From assembly GCF_030687495.1 (NCBI RefSeq), contig NZ_CP117435.1, positions 1,178,001 through 1,242,000 on the forward strand: DNA of 64,000 bases, given 5' to 3'. Source of the stretch: Pseudomonas sp. FP453. GTDB taxonomy: Bacteria; Pseudomonadota; Gammaproteobacteria; Pseudomonadales; Pseudomonadaceae. The translations under genes and the position numbers were made by a program. A model generated the notes under the pieces. The model was not told the DNA's origin. It ran no database searches and worked only from the letters and a program-made list of their open reading frames with translations. Shown here in pieces: positions 28,683-39,192 of this stretch. How positions within the stretch are numbered: position 1 is the stretch's first letter; every line of letters begins with the position of its first letter.

Positions 28683-29754
28683 GCTCGATCGCTACATTGG
28701 TAGCAGCGTACTGATCGCCATCCTGGCGGTATTGGGCATCATCCTGGGCCTGGCCTCGCTGTTCGCCTTCATCGATGAAGTCGGCAACGTCACCGACACC
28801 TACACCGTGTGGGACGTGCTGAGCTACGTGGCGCTCACCGCGCCGCGCCGCCTCTACGACATGATGCCGATGGCCGCGCTGATCGGTTGCCTGATCGGCC
28901 TGGGCAGCCTGGCCAGCAACAGCGAACTGACCATCATGCGGGCCGCCGGGGTGTCCATCGGCCGCATCGTCTGGGCCGTGATGAAGCCGATGCTGCTGCT
29001 GATGCTGTGCAGCGTGCTGATCGGCGAGTACGTCGCGCCACCGGCCGAAACCACCGCCCAGGCCAACCGCGCCCTGGCCCAGGGTTCGGGGGATGCACAA
29101 AGCTCCAAGCATGGCCTGTGGCATCGCCAGGGTGACGAGTTCATCCACATCAACGCCGTGCAACCCGGTGGCCTGTTGATTGGTGTGACGCGCTACACGT
29201 TCGACAAGGAGCGCCACCTGCTGTCGTCCAGTTTCGCCAAACGTGCGCAGTACAGCGCCGAGAAGTGGCAACTGACCGACATCACCACGACTTATTTCCG
29301 CAACGCGGGCCAGGGCACCAAGTCCAGCACCGAAGTGATCAACGCACCGACTGAGGCGTGGGACATCGCCCTCAAGCCGGAACTGCTCAATACCGTGGTG
29401 ATGATCCCCGAAAGCCTGCCGATCTCCGGCCTGTGGAGCTATATCCACTACTTGAAGGAGCAGGGCCTGAACAACGGTCGTTACTGGCTGGCGTTTTGGG
29501 TCAAGGTGTTGCAGCCGGTGGTGACCGCCGCCTTGGTGCTGATGGCGATTTCGTTCATCTTCGGCCCGCTGCGCTCCGTGACCCTTGGCCAGCGCGTGTT
29601 TACCGGTGTATTGGTGGGCTTCACCTTCCGCATCGCCCAGGACCTGCTCGGCCCGTCGAGCCTGGTGTTCGGCTTCTCGCCGCTGTTTGCGGTGCTGGTG
29701 CCGACCGCGATCTGCGCCGTGGCCGGCTTCTGGCTATTGCGCCGGGCCGGTTGA
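28675..29754 (+). CDS. lptG: LPS export ABC transporter permease LptG
   Basis: This 359-residue partner permease of LptF starts at GTG 28675 (MAKLDRYIGSSVLIAIL) with AAGGAG seven bases before it. Three N-terminal helices, a periplasmic jellyroll (about residues 130-260) and three C-terminal helices, including ATRSVTLGQRVFTG-like LRSVTLGQRVFTGVLVG, match LptG. Its start lies inside the lptF end, so the two are co-translated. A strong terminator follows. Confidence 0.95.
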   Translation: MAKLDRYIGSSVLIAILAVLGIILGLASLFAFIDEVGNVTDTYTVWDVLSYVALTAPRRLYDMMPMAALIGCLIGLGSLASNSELTIMRAAGVSIGRIVWAVMKPMLLLMLCSVLIGEYVAPPAETTAQANRALAQGSGDAQSSKHGLWHRQGDEFIHINAVQPGGLLIGVTRYTFDKERHLLSSSFAKRAQYSAEKWQLTDITTTYFRNAGQGTKSSTEVINAPTEAWDIALKPELLNTVVMIPESLPISGLWSYIHYLKEQGLNNGRYWLAFWVKVLQPVVTAALVLMAISFIFGPLRSVTLGQRVFTGVLVGFTFRIAQDLLGPSSLVFGFSPLFAVLVPTAICAVAGFWLLRRAG

Positions 29755-29770
29755 TAGCGCGCTTATGAGC

Positions 29771-29806
29771 AAAAAATGCCCCGGTCGAGAGATCGGGGCA
29801 TTTTTG
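29771..29806 (+). terminator. Terminator of lptFG
   Basis: AAAAAATGCCCCGGTC pairs with GATCGGGGCATTTTTG around a short loop, ending in a T run 16 bases after the lptG stop. Confidence 0.92.
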
Positions 29807-29905
29807 TTCTGGTCAGCAAAGATGACGCCCGGGCAGAGCATCAGGTACAATTCCCGGCTATTTTTCAGCGGGCAATCTGCCTGCAGCCTTTTTGAGTGTT
29901 GATCC

Positions 29906-31705
29906 GTGAGTGATTTGAGTCATATCCGCAATTTCTCCATCATCGCCCACATTGACCATGGCAAGTCGACGCTGGCCGACCGGTTCATTCAAATGTGCGG
30001 TGGCCTTGCCGAGCGTGAAATGGAAGCCCAGGTCCTGGACTCCATGGACCTCGAGCGTGAGCGCGGCATCACCATCAAGGCCCACAGCGTTACCCTGTAC
30101 TACACCGCAAAAGACGGTATCAAGTACCAGCTGAACTTCATTGACACCCCCGGCCACGTTGACTTCACCTACGAAGTCAGCCGCTCGCTGGCCGCCTGCG
30201 AAGGCGCCTTGCTGGTGGTGGACGCCGGCCAGGGCGTTGAAGCCCAGTCCGTCGCCAACTGCTACACCGCGATCGAGCAAGGCCTGGAAGTGATGCCGGT
30301 GCTGAACAAGATCGACCTGCCACAGGCCGATCCAGACCGCGTCAAAGAAGAAATCGAAAAAATCATCGGCATTGACGCCACCGACGCCGTCGAGTGCAGC
30401 GCCAAGACCGGCCTGGGTGTCGACGAAGTGCTCGAGCGCCTGGTCAAGACCATTCCCGCGCCGACCGGCAACTACGAAGATCCGCTGCAAGCGTTGATCA
30501 TCGACTCCTGGTTCGACAACTACCTGGGCGTTGTGTCCCTGGTCCGCGTGCGCCACGGCCGCGTGAAGAAGGGCGACAAGATCCTGGTCAAATCCACCGG
30601 CAAGATCCACCTGGTGGACAGCGTCGGTGTATTCAACCCGAAACACACCGCCACCACCGATCTGAAAGCCGGCGAAGTGGGCTTCATCATTGCCGGTATC
30701 AAGGACATCCACGGTGCACCGGTCGGTGACACCCTGACCTTGAGCTCCACCCCCGACGTCGACGTGCTGCCAGGCTTCAAGCGCATCCAGCCGCAGGTCT
30801 ACGCCGGCCTGTTCCCGGTCAGCTCCGACGACTTCGAAGATTTCCGCGAAGCCCTGCAAAAGCTGACCCTCAACGACTCGTCGTTGCAGTACACCCCGGA
30901 AAGCTCCGACGCCCTGGGCTTCGGCTTCCGCTGCGGCTTCCTCGGCATGCTGCACATGGAGATCATCCAGGAGCGCCTGGAGCGCGAATACGACCTGGAC
31001 CTGATCACCACCGCGCCAACGGTTATTTTTGAGCTGGCGTTGAAAACCGGTGAAACGATTTACGTCGACAACCCGTCCAAGCTGCCAGACCTGTCTTCCA
31101 TCGAAGACATGCGCGAGCCGATCGTGCGGGCCAACATCCTCGTGCCACAAGAGCACCTGGGCAACGTGATCACCCTGTGCATCGAGAAGCGTGGCGTGCA
31201 GCACGACATGCTGTTCCTCGGTACCCAGGTGCAAGTGACCTACGATCTGCCGATGAACGAAGTGGTCCTGGACTTCTTCGACCGTCTCAAATCCACCAGT
31301 CGCGGCTATGCTTCGCTGGATTACCACTTCGACCGTTACCAATCGGCTAATCTGGTGAAACTGGATGTGCTGATCAACGGCGACAAGGTCGATGCCCTGG
31401 CACTCATCGTGCACAAGGACAACGCGCACTACAAAGGTCGCCAGTTGACCGAGAAGATGAAAGAACTGATTCCGCGCCAGATGTTCGACGTCGCGATCCA
31501 GGCCGCCATTGGCGGGCAGATCATTGCGCGGACCTCCGTCAAGGCTCTCAGAAAGAACGTACTGGCCAAATGCTACGGCGGTGACGTAAGCCGTAAGCGC
31601 AAGCTGCTTGAGAAGCAAAAGGCCGGTAAAAAACGCATGAAGCAAGTGGGCAACGTGGAAATTCCACAAGAAGCCTTCCTTGCGGTGCTCAGGTTGGATA
31701 GTTAG
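29906..31705 (+). CDS. lepA: Elongation factor 4 (LepA, back-translocase)
   Basis: This 599-residue translational GTPase has G1 [10 protein letters not shown] near residue 12, G3 DTPGHVDF near residue 75 and G4 NKID near 132. The LepA-specific C-terminal domain ends [30 protein letters not shown]4 acts on stalled or mis-translocated ribosomes and in 30S maturation. The start is GTG at 29906. It leads a set lepA-lepB-rnc-era-recO-pdxJ typical of gamma-proteobacteria. Confidence 0.97.
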
Positions 31706-31710
31706 GTCCT

Positions 31711-32562
31711 ATGTCGCTAAATTTCCCGCTGTTGCTGGTCATCGCCGTTGCCGTCTGTGGTCTCCTGGCGTTGCTCGATCTGGTGTTCTTCGCCCCGCGT
31801 CGGCGGGCGGCTATCGCGTCCTATCAGGGCAGCGTCAGCCAGCCCGATGCCGTGGTGGTCGAGAAGCTGAACAAAGAGCCTTTGCTGGTTGAATACGGCA
31901 AGTCGTTCTTCCCGGTGCTGTTCATCGTGCTGGTGTTGCGCTCGTTCCTGGTGGAGCCGTTTCAGATCCCTTCGGGGTCGATGAAACCTACCCTGGACGT
32001 GGGCGACTTCATCCTGGTGAACAAGTTTGCCTACGGCATTCGCCTGCCGGTGATCGACAAGAAGGTCATTGAAGTCGGCGACCCGCAACGCGGCGATGTG
32101 ATGGTGTTCCGCTTCCCGAGCGACCCGAACGTCAACTACATCAAGCGTGTGATCGGCCTGCCGGGCGACGTGATCCGCTACACCGGCGACAAGCGCCTGT
32201 TCATCAACGGTGAATCGGTGGCTGAGAAGCTGATCGGTTCCGAGCCGAATTCCCTGGGCAGCGCCGAGCTGTACCAGGAGAAACTCGGCGCGGTGGAGCA
32301 CGAGATCCGCAAGGAAATGTCGCGCTACCGCCAGCCTGATGGTGAGTGGAAGGTGCCTGCCGGGCACTACTTCATGATGGGCGACAACCGTGACAACTCC
32401 AATGACAGCCGCTATTGGAACGATCCCAACATTCCCAAGGACATGCTGGGCATGGTTCCCGACGAGAACATCGTCGGCAAGGCCTTCGCGGTCTGGATGA
32501 GTTGGCCGGAGTCCAAGCTCAGCCACTTGCCGAACTTCTCGCGAGTCGGGCTGATCAAGTAA
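31711..32562 (+). CDS. lepB: Signal peptidase I
   Basis: This 283-residue membrane protease cleaves signal peptides from exported proteins. Two N-terminal membrane segments lie at residues 4-22 and 66-84. The catalytic serine is in FQIPSGSMKPTL near residue 90. The catalytic lysine is in NYIKRVIGLPGD near residue 145, and the C-terminal MGDNRDNSNDSRYW box is present. It starts 5 bases after lepA. A hairpin follows, and a gene often found between lepB and rnc in Pseudomonas (DUF4845) is missing. Confidence 0.97.
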   Translation: MSLNFPLLLVIAVAVCGLLALLDLVFFAPRRRAAIASYQGSVSQPDAVVVEKLNKEPLLVEYGKSFFPVLFIVLVLRSFLVEPFQIPSGSMKPTLDVGDFILVNKFAYGIRLPVIDKKVIEVGDPQRGDVMVFRFPSDPNVNYIKRVIGLPGDVIRYTGDKRLFINGESVAEKLIGSEPNSLGSAELYQEKLGAVEHEIRKEMSRYRQPDGEWKVPAGHYFMMGDNRDNSNDSRYWNDPNIPKDMLGMVPDENIVGKAFAVWMSWPESKLSHLPNFSRVGLIK

Positions 32563-32568
32563 TACAGG

Positions 32569-32600
32569 CGGCGCTGTGAACACAGCGCCGAATGCTTTTC
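32569..32600 (+). terminator. Hairpin after lepB
   Basis: CGGCGCTGTG pairs with CACAGCGCCG across AA, followed by GAATGCTTTTC. It lies 6 bases after the lepB stop and could reduce read-through into rnc. Confidence 0.65.
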
Positions 32601-32710
32601 TGGGGCTTGGACAAATGTCCGGCGCCATGCAGCACCAACCAGGATTTGAATTTGAACACTGCGTCAATCGTCGATGGCCGCCGGTGCCACCACACAGATA
32701 TGGGTAAACC

Positions 32711-33400
32711 GTGACCGTTTCTCTAGCACGTCTCGAGCGTCTGCTCGGCTACACCTTCAAGGACCAGGAATTGATGGTCCTTGCCCTCACACACCGCAGC
32801 TTTGCAGGGCGTAACAACGAACGCCTGGAATTCCTCGGTGATGCCATCCTCAATTTCGTCGCCGGTGAGGCGCTGTTCGAGCGCTTCCCGCAAGCCCGTG
32901 AAGGCCAGCTGTCGCGCCTGCGCGCACGCTTGGTGAAGGGCGAGACCCTGGCCGTGCTGGCCCGTGGTTTCGGCCTGGGCGAGTACCTGCGCCTGGGCTC
33001 TGGCGAGCTGAAAAGTGGCGGTTTCCGCCGCGAGTCGATCCTCGCCGACGCCCTTGAAGCGCTGATCGGTGCGATCTACCTCGATGCAGGCATGGAAGCG
33101 GCCAAGGAACGCGTCACCGCGTGGCTGACCTCCGAGATCGAAAGCCTCACGCTGGTCGATACCAACAAAGATCCCAAGACCCGCCTGCAGGAATTCCTGC
33201 AGTCCCGTGGTTGCGAACTGCCACGCTACGAAGTGGTGGATATCCAGGGTGAGCCCCATTGCCGCGTGTTCTTCGTGGAATGTGAAATCACCTTACTGAA
33301 CGAAAAAAGCCGAGGTCAGGGTGTGAGCCGTCGTATTGCCGAACAGGTAGCGGCCGCTGCAGCACTGATTGCCCTGGGCGTGGAGAATGGCCATGACTGA
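32711..33400 (+). CDS. rnc: Ribonuclease III
   Basis: This is a 229-residue double-strand-specific endoribonuclease that processes rRNA precursors and structured mRNAs. The catalytic signature [11 protein letters not shown] lies near residue 37, and the second acidic site occurs in [18 protein letters not shown] near 108. A C-terminal dsRNA-binding domain contains [23 protein letters not shown] at 32711 is the start. Its end overlaps era by 8 bases. Confidence 0.97.
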   Translation: MTVSLARLERLLGYTFKDQELMVLALTHRSFAGRNNERLEFLGDAILNFVAGEALFERFPQAREGQLSRLRARLVKGETLAVLARGFGLGEYLRLGSGELKSGGFRRESILADALEALIGAIYLDAGMEAAKERVTAWLTSEIESLTLVDTNKDPKTRLQEFLQSRGCELPRYEVVDIQGEPHCRVFFVECEITLLNEKSRGQGVSRRIAEQVAAAAALIALGVENGHD

Positions 33401-34295
33401 TTCAACCGCAACACGCTGTGGCTATGTTGCCATCGTCGGCCGCCCGAACGTGGGCAAGTCCACGCTGCTGAACCACATCCTCGGCCAGAAGCTCGCGATC
33501 ACCTCGCGCAAGCCGCAGACCACCCGCCACAACATGCTGGGCATCAAGACCGAAGGCAACGTGCAAGCGGTCTACGTCGATACCCCGGGCATGCACAAAG
33601 GTGGCGAGAAAGCCCTCAACCGCTACATGAACAAGACCGCTTCGGCGGCGTTGAAAGACGTCGACGTGGTGATCTTCGTGGTCGACCGCACCAAGTGGAC
33701 CGACGAAGACCAGATGGTCCTTGAGCGTGTGCAGTATGTCACCGGCCCGTTGATCGTCGCGTTGAACAAGACCGACCGCATCGAAGACAAAGCCGAGCTG
33801 ATGCCGCACCTGAGCTGGCTGCAGGAACAACTGCCGAACGCGCAGATCATCCCGATCTCCGCCCAGCACGGCCACAACCTGGAAGCCCTGGAGCGCGTGA
33901 TCGCCGGCCACCTGCCGGAGAACGAGCACTTCTTCCCGGAAGACCAGATCACCGACCGCAGCAGCCGCTTCCTGGCCGCCGAACTGGTGCGCGAGAAAAT
34001 CATGCGCCAGATGGGCGCCGAGCTGCCGTACCAGATCACCGTCGAAATCGAAGAGTTCAAGCAGCAGGGCAAGACCCTGCATATTCATGCGCTGATCCTC
34101 GTCGAACGTGACGGCCAGAAGAAAATCATCATTGGCGACAAGGGCGAGCGCATCAAGCGCATCGGCACCGAAGCGCGCAAGGACATGGAGTTGCTGTTTG
34201 ATTCCAAGATCATGCTCAACCTGTGGGTGAAGGTTAAGGGTGGTTGGTCCGATGACGAGCGTGCACTGCGTTCCCTGGGCTACGGCGACCTCTGA
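33393..34295 (+). CDS. era: GTPase Era
   Basis: This 300-residue GTPase is required for 16S rRNA and 30S assembly. It has G1 [11 protein letters not shown], the switch region around [10 protein letters not shown]3 DTPG, and G4 NKTD. A C-terminal KH RNA-binding domain has [18 protein letters not shown]. The start at 33393 has GGAG seven bases upstream and lies within the rnc end, so the two are translationally coupled. A REPIN separates it from recO. Confidence 0.97.
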   Translation: MTDSTATRCGYVAIVGRPNVGKSTLLNHILGQKLAITSRKPQTTRHNMLGIKTEGNVQAVYVDTPGMHKGGEKALNRYMNKTASAALKDVDVVIFVVDRTKWTDEDQMVLERVQYVTGPLIVALNKTDRIEDKAELMPHLSWLQEQLPNAQIIPISAQHGHNLEALERVIAGHLPENEHFFPEDQITDRSSRFLAAELVREKIMRQMGAELPYQITVEIEEFKQQGKTLHIHALILVERDGQKKIIIGDKGERIKRIGTEARKDMELLFDSKIMLNLWVKVKGGWSDDERALRSLGYGDL

Positions 34296-34327
34296 CATAC
34301 AGCGGAACCTCTGTGTGAGCGGGCTTT

Positions 34328-34446
34328 TGTGGGAGCTGGCTTGTGTGGGAGCTGGCTTGCCTGCGATAGCATCACCTCGGAAAGACTTAAGGACCGAGGT
34401 GCCTGCATCGCGGGCAAGCCCGGCTCCCACACAAGCCCGCTCCCAC
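34328..34446. repeat. REPIN with a duplicated left arm and mixed subtypes
   Basis: The left side starts with TGTGGGAGCTGGCTTG twice in succession. The right side carries arms of both the GCGGGCAAGCCCG and CCCGGCTCC subtypes, again doubled. It looks like two overlapping REP insertions or a slippage duplication at both ends. Confidence 0.85.
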
Positions 34447-34487
34447 ATTGGTTTGTCGCTGTTCTTAAGTTCTGCGAAGAGACTTCC

Positions 34488-35177
34488 ATGTCCCAATCCC
34501 AACCCCTCAGCCAACCCGCCTACGTCCTGCACAGCCGCGCCTACCGCGAGACCAGCGCCCTGGTGGATTTCCTCACGCCCCAAGGCCGCCTGCGCGCCGT
34601 CTTGCGCAGCGCGCGGGGCAAGGCGGGCACACAGGCAAGGCCGTTCGTGGCGTTGGACGTGGAATTCCGCGGCAAGGGCGAGCTGAAAAACGTCGGCCGC
34701 CTGGAAAGCGTCGGCACCTCCGCCTGGCTCAATGGCGAAGCGCTGTTCAGCGGCCTCTATCTCAACGAATTGCTGATTCGCCTGCTCCCCGCCGAAGACC
34801 CCCACCCGGCCGTCTTTGATCACTACGCCGCCACCTTGCTCGCCCTCGCCGAAGGCCGTCCCCTGGAACCGTTGCTGCGCGCCTTCGAATGGCGCCTGCT
34901 CGACGACCTGGGTTACGGCTTCGAACTGGCCAACGACCTGCACGGCGACCCCATCGCCGCCGACGGCATGTACCGCCTGCAAGTGGACGCCGGCCTGGAG
35001 CGCGTCTACCTGCTGCAACCGGGCCTGTTCCAAGGCACCGAGCTGCTGGCCATGAGCGAAGCCGACTGGAGCGCACCCGGTGCTTTATCCGCCGCCAAGC
35101 GCCTGATGCGCCAAGCGCTGGCCGTGCACTTGGGCGGACGGCCGCTGGTCAGTCGCGAGTTGTTTCGAAAGCCCTGA
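34488..35177 (+). CDS. recO: DNA repair protein RecO
   Basis: This 229-residue protein works with RecR and RecF to load RecA at single-strand gaps. An N-terminal OB fold begins [22 protein letters not shown], followed by [11 protein letters not shown]. The C-terminal helical domain includes [15 protein letters not shown]. The four-cysteine zinc motif of some RecO proteins is absent, as usual in Pseudomonas. The start at 34488 is the family N-terminus. Confidence 0.95.
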   Translation: MSQSQPLSQPAYVLHSRAYRETSALVDFLTPQGRLRAVLRSARGKAGTQARPFVALDVEFRGKGELKNVGRLESVGTSAWLNGEALFSGLYLNELLIRLLPAEDPHPAVFDHYAATLLALAEGRPLEPLLRAFEWRLLDDLGYGFELANDLHGDPIAADGMYRLQVDAGLERVYLLQPGLFQGTELLAMSEADWSAPGALSAAKRLMRQALAVHLGGRPLVSRELFRKP

Positions 35178-35228
35178 CAACCCCGTGTATGCTGTGCAGC
35201 GTTTCTTTCCCTATTCAGGAGCGCTTCC

Positions 35229-35972
35229 GTGACCAGCAGCAATCGCATTCTTCTCGGCGTCAATATCGACCACGTCGCTACCCTGCGCCAGGCCCGGGGC
35301 ACCCGTTACCCTGATCCGGTCAAGGCCGCGCTGGACGCCGAAGAAGCAGGCGCCGACGGCATCACCGTGCACCTGCGCGAAGACCGCCGCCACATCCAGG
35401 AGCGCGATGTTCTGCTGCTCAAGGACGTGCTGCAAACCCGCATGAACTTCGAAATGGGCGTCACCGAAGAAATGATGGCGTTCGCCGAGCGCATCCGCCC
35501 GGCGCATATCTGCCTGGTCCCGGAAACCCGCCAGGAACTCACCACCGAAGGCGGCCTTGACGTGGCCGGCCAGGAAGCGCGGATCAAGGCTGCGGTGGAC
35601 CGCCTGTCGCAGATCGGCAGCGAAGTCTCGCTGTTCATCGACGCCGACGCGCGCCAGATCGAAGCCTCGCGCCGTGTCGGCGCACCCGCCATCGAGTTGC
35701 ACACCGGGCGTTATGCCGATGCCACCACCCCGACTGAAGTGGCCGATGAGCTGCAGCGCATCATCGACGGTGTCGCGGTTGGCCTGCGCGAAGGGCTGAT
35801 CGTCAATGCCGGTCACGGCCTGCATTACCACAACGTTGAAGCCGTGGCGGCGATCAAGGGCATCAATGAGCTGAACATTGGCCATGCGCTGGTGGCGCAT
35901 GCGCTGTTCGTCGGTTTCAAAGGCGCCGTCGCCGAGATGAAGGCCCTGATCCTGGCTGCCGCCAAGGCCTGA
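35229..35972 (+). CDS. pdxJ: Pyridoxine 5'-phosphate synthase PdxJ
   Basis: This 247-residue TIM-barrel enzyme condenses 3-amino-2-oxopropyl phosphate with deoxyxylulose 5-phosphate to form pyridoxine 5'-phosphate. It shows the typical [18 protein letters not shown] start, [14 protein letters not shown] near residue 43, ELHTGRYAD in the middle and [10 protein letters not shown] near 196. GTG at 35229 starts it, 51 bases after recO. Role and identity are firm. Confidence 0.97.
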   Translation: MTSSNRILLGVNIDHVATLRQARGTRYPDPVKAALDAEEAGADGITVHLREDRRHIQERDVLLLKDVLQTRMNFEMGVTEEMMAFAERIRPAHICLVPETRQELTTEGGLDVAGQEARIKAAVDRLSQIGSEVSLFIDADARQIEASRRVGAPAIELHTGRYADATTPTEVADELQRIIDGVAVGLREGLIVNAGHGLHYHNVEAVAAIKGINELNIGHALVAHALFVGFKGAVAEMKALILAAAKA

Positions 35973-36008
35973 CCCAACACAATCCAAAAACCACTGAAGA
36001 TCAAAAAA

Positions 36009-36097
36009 TGTGGGAGCGGGCTTGCCCGCGATTGCGGTACACCCGTCAACGCTGCATTGGCTGACCCACCGCAATCGCGGGCAAGCCCGTTCCCACA
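36009..36097. repeat. REPIN (GCGGGCTTGCCCGC type)
   Basis: Opposed arms TGTGGGAGCGGGCTTGCCCG and complement lie in the gap between pdxJ and the multicopper oxidase, with one base change in the right arm (GTTCCCACA). Confidence 0.9.
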
Positions 36098-36222
36098 GTT
36101 GATCTTTGGTGTGTCCAGAATTCGGGCATGCGGCAATGCGAAGCCTTACTGTTTAGGCCATGCAGGTGTATCGTATCTGCCCTTTGCAGGCCCTGGGCTT
36201 GCGGCCGATACGTGAGGTTGTT

Positions 36223-37601
36223 GTGTCCCGATCCTTTTCCCGTCGACAAATCCTGGGTGGCCTTGCCGGCCTGGCCGTAGTGGGCGTCGGTGCCGGTGGC
36301 GCCTATCGCTACTGGCTGGGGAAAGTCGCCGAGGCCGAAGCGGGCCACGATTACGAACTGATCGCCGCACCGCTGGACGTGGAACTGGTGCCGGGCCACA
36401 AGACCGAAGCCTGGGCGTTCGGCCCGTCGGCGCCGGGCACCGAGTTGCGGGTGCGCCAGGGCGAATGGCTGCGGGTACGGTTTATCAACCACCTGCCGGT
36501 CGCTACCACCATCCACTGGCATGGCATCCGCCTTCCGCTGGAGATGGACGGCGTGCCCTACGTGTCCCAATTGCCGGTGCTGCCCGGCGAGTATTTCGAC
36601 TACAAGTTCCGCGTACCTGACGCCGGCAGCTACTGGTATCACCCCCACGTCAACAGCAGCGAAGAACTCGGCCGTGGCCTGGTCGGCCCGCTGATCATCG
36701 AAGAGCGCGAACCCACTGGTTTCAAACACGAACGCACCCTCAGCCTGAAGAGCTGGCATGTGGACGAAGAGGGCGCTTTCGTCGCGTTCAGCGTGCCCCG
36801 TGAAGCAGCGCGTGGCGGTACGGCCGGGCGCTTGTCGACGATCAATGGCGTGTCCCAGGCGGTGATCGACTTGCCGGCCGGGCAGATCACCCGCGTGCGC
36901 CTGCTCAACCTCGACAACACCCTGACCTATCGCATCAACATCCCCGACGTTCGAAGCGCAGATCTACGCGCTGGACGGTAACCCCATCGAGCCGCGCCCA
37001 TTGGGCAAGGAATACTGGCTGGGCCCGGGCATGCGCATCTGCCTGGCGATCAAGGCACCGCCGGCCGGCGAAGAGCTGTCGATCCGCAACGGTCCGGTTC
37101 GCCTGGGCACGTTCCGCTCCGTAGCCAACAGCGACGCGCCCACCGAGTGGCCACCCGCATTGCCGGCCAACCCGATTGCCGAGCCGGACCTGGCCAACGC
37201 CGAGAAACTCAACTTCAATTTCGAGTGGGTCGGTACCGTTTCAGTCGACGACGGTCGGCCGCCCAGCCTGTGGCAGATCAACGGCCAGGCCTGGGACATC
37301 ACCGACAAGACCTGCGCCGACCGCCCGATTGCCAAGCTGGAGAAGGGCAAGAGCTACATTTTCGAATTGAAGAACATGACCCAGTACCAACACCCGATCC
37401 ACCTGCACGGCATGAGCTTCAAGGTGATCGCCTCGAACCCGCCACAAGGTGATCCCGTACTTCACCGACACCTACCTGCTGGGCAAGAACGAACGCGCCC
37501 GCGTGGCGTTGGTGGCGGATAACCCGGGGGTGTGGATGTTCCACTGCCATGTGATCGACCATATGGAAACCGGCCTGATGGCCGCCATCGAGGTGGCGTG
37601 A
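36223..37601 (+). pseudogene. Tat-exported multicopper oxidase, two frameshifts
   Basis: Joined across two corrections, this gives about 458 residues of a laccase-like oxidase. A GTG start with GTGAGG upstream leads into a Tat signal (SRSFSRRQILGGLAGLAVV). Copper motifs are all present: HWHGIRLP and YWYHPHVNSS in the first cupredoxin domain, HPIHLHGMSF and FHCHVIDHMETGLM at the end. An extra T at 36950-36951 breaks the frame after NIPDV. An extra C within 37438-37443 breaks it again in the last domain. The three segments have no other lesions, so errors in the sequence are a serious alternative to true decay. The probable role is periplasmic copper or metal oxidation. tadA overlaps its stop by 1 base. 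Confidence 0.85.
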
Positions 37602-38101
37602 TGCGCCAGTTTCGTCCCGTGGCGATCATCGACCGCAGCCGCGACCAGGACTTCATGCGCGAAGCCCTGGCCCTTGCCGCCCAAGGCGCTGCATTGGGTG
37701 AAGTGCCGGTGGGCGCAGTGCTGGTGCAGGACGGTGAAATCATCGGCCGCGGCTTCAACTGCCCCATCAGCGGCAACGACCCCAGCGCCCATGCCGAGAT
37801 GGTCGCCATTCGTGATGCCGCGCAGGCGATCAGCAACTACCGGCTGGTGGGCAGCACGCTGTATGTGACGCTGGAGCCGTGCAGCATGTGCGCCGGTCTG
37901 ATCGTGCACTCGCGGGTGGCGCGGGTGGTGTACGGCGCGCTGGAGCCGAAGGCGGGGATTGTGCAGAGCCAGGGGCAGTTTTTTACCCAGGGATTTCTCA
38001 ATCACAAGGTGCTGTTTGAAGGTGGGGTGTTGGCCGAAGAGTGCGGCACCGTACTCAGTGAATTCTTCAAGGCCCGCCGCGCGAAGCCGCAATCCAACTA
38101 A
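37601..38101 (+). CDS. tadA: tRNA-specific adenosine-34 deaminase TadA
   Basis: This 166-residue zinc deaminase converts adenosine to inosine at the wobble position of tRNA-Arg. The zinc and catalytic motif HAEM (in PSAHAEMVAIR) lies near residue 62 and PCSMCAG near 92, with the typical FMREALALAAQGAALGEVPVGAV opening. The ATG overlaps the stop of the multicopper oxidase by one base. An upstream in-frame region belongs to the oxidase. Confidence 0.95.
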   Translation: MRQFRPVAIIDRSRDQDFMREALALAAQGAALGEVPVGAVLVQDGEIIGRGFNCPISGNDPSAHAEMVAIRDAAQAISNYRLVGSTLYVTLEPCSMCAGLIVHSRVARVVYGALEPKAGIVQSQGQFFTQGFLNHKVLFEGGVLAEECGTVLSEFFKARRAKPQSN

Positions 38102-38114
38102 CACCGCAAACCAA

Positions 38115-38203
38115 TGTGGGAGCTGGCTTGCCTGCGATAGCTATCTGTCAGTCAACTCATCAGTGACTGAACCACCGCTATCGCAGGCAAGCCAGCTCCC
38201 ACA
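38115..38203. repeat. REPIN (GCTGGCTTGCCTGCGAT type)
   Basis: Complete opposed arms with inner GATAGC / GCTATC lie between convergent tadA and cmoB. Confidence 0.9.
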
Positions 38204-38235
38204 TTTTGATCTCCATGTTTTCAGGGAGATTGGAG

Positions 38236-39192
38236 TTATTTCCTGGCGATGATGACGGCCCGCATCGGCGCCGGCAGCCCTTCAATCGTCTTGCTGTGAT
38301 CTTCAGGATCAAGGAAATCACTCAACGACTGATACTTCATCCACTCCGTTCCACGCTGTTCCTCGACGGTCGTCACGCTCACATCCACACAGCGCACATC
38401 ACTGAACCCGGCGCGGCGCAGCCACAGCATCAACGCCGGCACCGACGGCAGGAACCACACGTTGCGCATCTGCGCGTAACGGTCTTCCGGCACCAGCACT
38501 TGTTGCTGATCGCCTTCCACCACCAGGGTTTCCAAGACCAGTTCACCACCCTTGACCAGGGTGTCTTTCAGCGCGAGCAAATGCTCGATGGGCGAACGCC
38601 GGTGATAGAACACGCCCATGGAAAACACCGTATCAAAGCCTTCCAGATTCGCCGGCAGGTCTTCGAACGGGAACGGCAGGTGCCACGCCTTGGGTTCTGA
38701 CAAGTAACGCTGCACCGCCTGGAACTGGCAGAAAAACAGCCAGTTCGGGTCGACGCCAATCACGCTGTCGGCGCCGGCGCCGAGCATGCGCCACATGTAG
38801 TAGCCGTTGCCGCAGCCCACATCGAGGATGCGTTTGCCCTTCAGGTTCAAATGCGGTGCCACCCGTGACCACTTCCAGTCCGAGCGCCATTCGGTGTCCA
38901 CATGCACGCCGAACAGGTGGAACGGGCCTTTGCGCCACGGGCTCAGGCCCATCAGGGCGGTGTGCATCTGTTCGCGTGTTTCGTCGTCGCAATCGGTGTC
39001 GAGGGTCAGGCCGTTGAGCAAATCCACGTCGCTGGGCTGGATCTTCGGCAGCGCATCCAGCGCGCTCTGCCAGCGCTCCAGGTCGCCATGGCCTTTTTCC
39101 ATCTTGCTATCGAGTTGCGCTTGCAGGCCTTGGGCCCACACGGCCAAGGGAGTGCCGACCAGATGGCGGGCGAGGGGAGACAGATCAATCAT
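38236..39192 (-). CDS. cmoB: tRNA U34 carboxymethyltransferase CmoB
   Basis: This 318-residue enzyme uses carboxy-SAM to modify 5-hydroxyuridine-34 to 5-carboxymethoxyuridine in tRNA. The SAM-like binding motif [17 protein letters not shown] lies near residue 121. The CmoB-specific [23 protein letters not shown] region near 90-110 is present, and the end [12 protein letters not shown] fits. It overlaps cmoA by 4 bases (ATGA), the usual cmoAB pair. Confidence 0.96.
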   Translation of the reverse strand: MIDLSPLARHLVGTPLAVWAQGLQAQLDSKMEKGHGDLERWQSALDALPKIQPSDVDLLNGLTLDTDCDDETREQMHTALMGLSPWRKGPFHLFGVHVDTEWRSDWKWSRVAPHLNLKGKRILDVGCGNGYYMWRMLGAGADSVIGVDPNWLFFCQFQAVQRYLSEPKAWHLPFPFEDLPANLEGFDTVFSMGVFYHRRSPIEHLLALKDTLVKGGELVLETLVVEGDQQQVLVPEDRYAQMRNVWFLPSVPALMLWLRRAGFSDVRCVDVSVTTVEEQRGTEWMKYQSLSDFLDPEDHSKTIEGLPAPMRAVIIARK

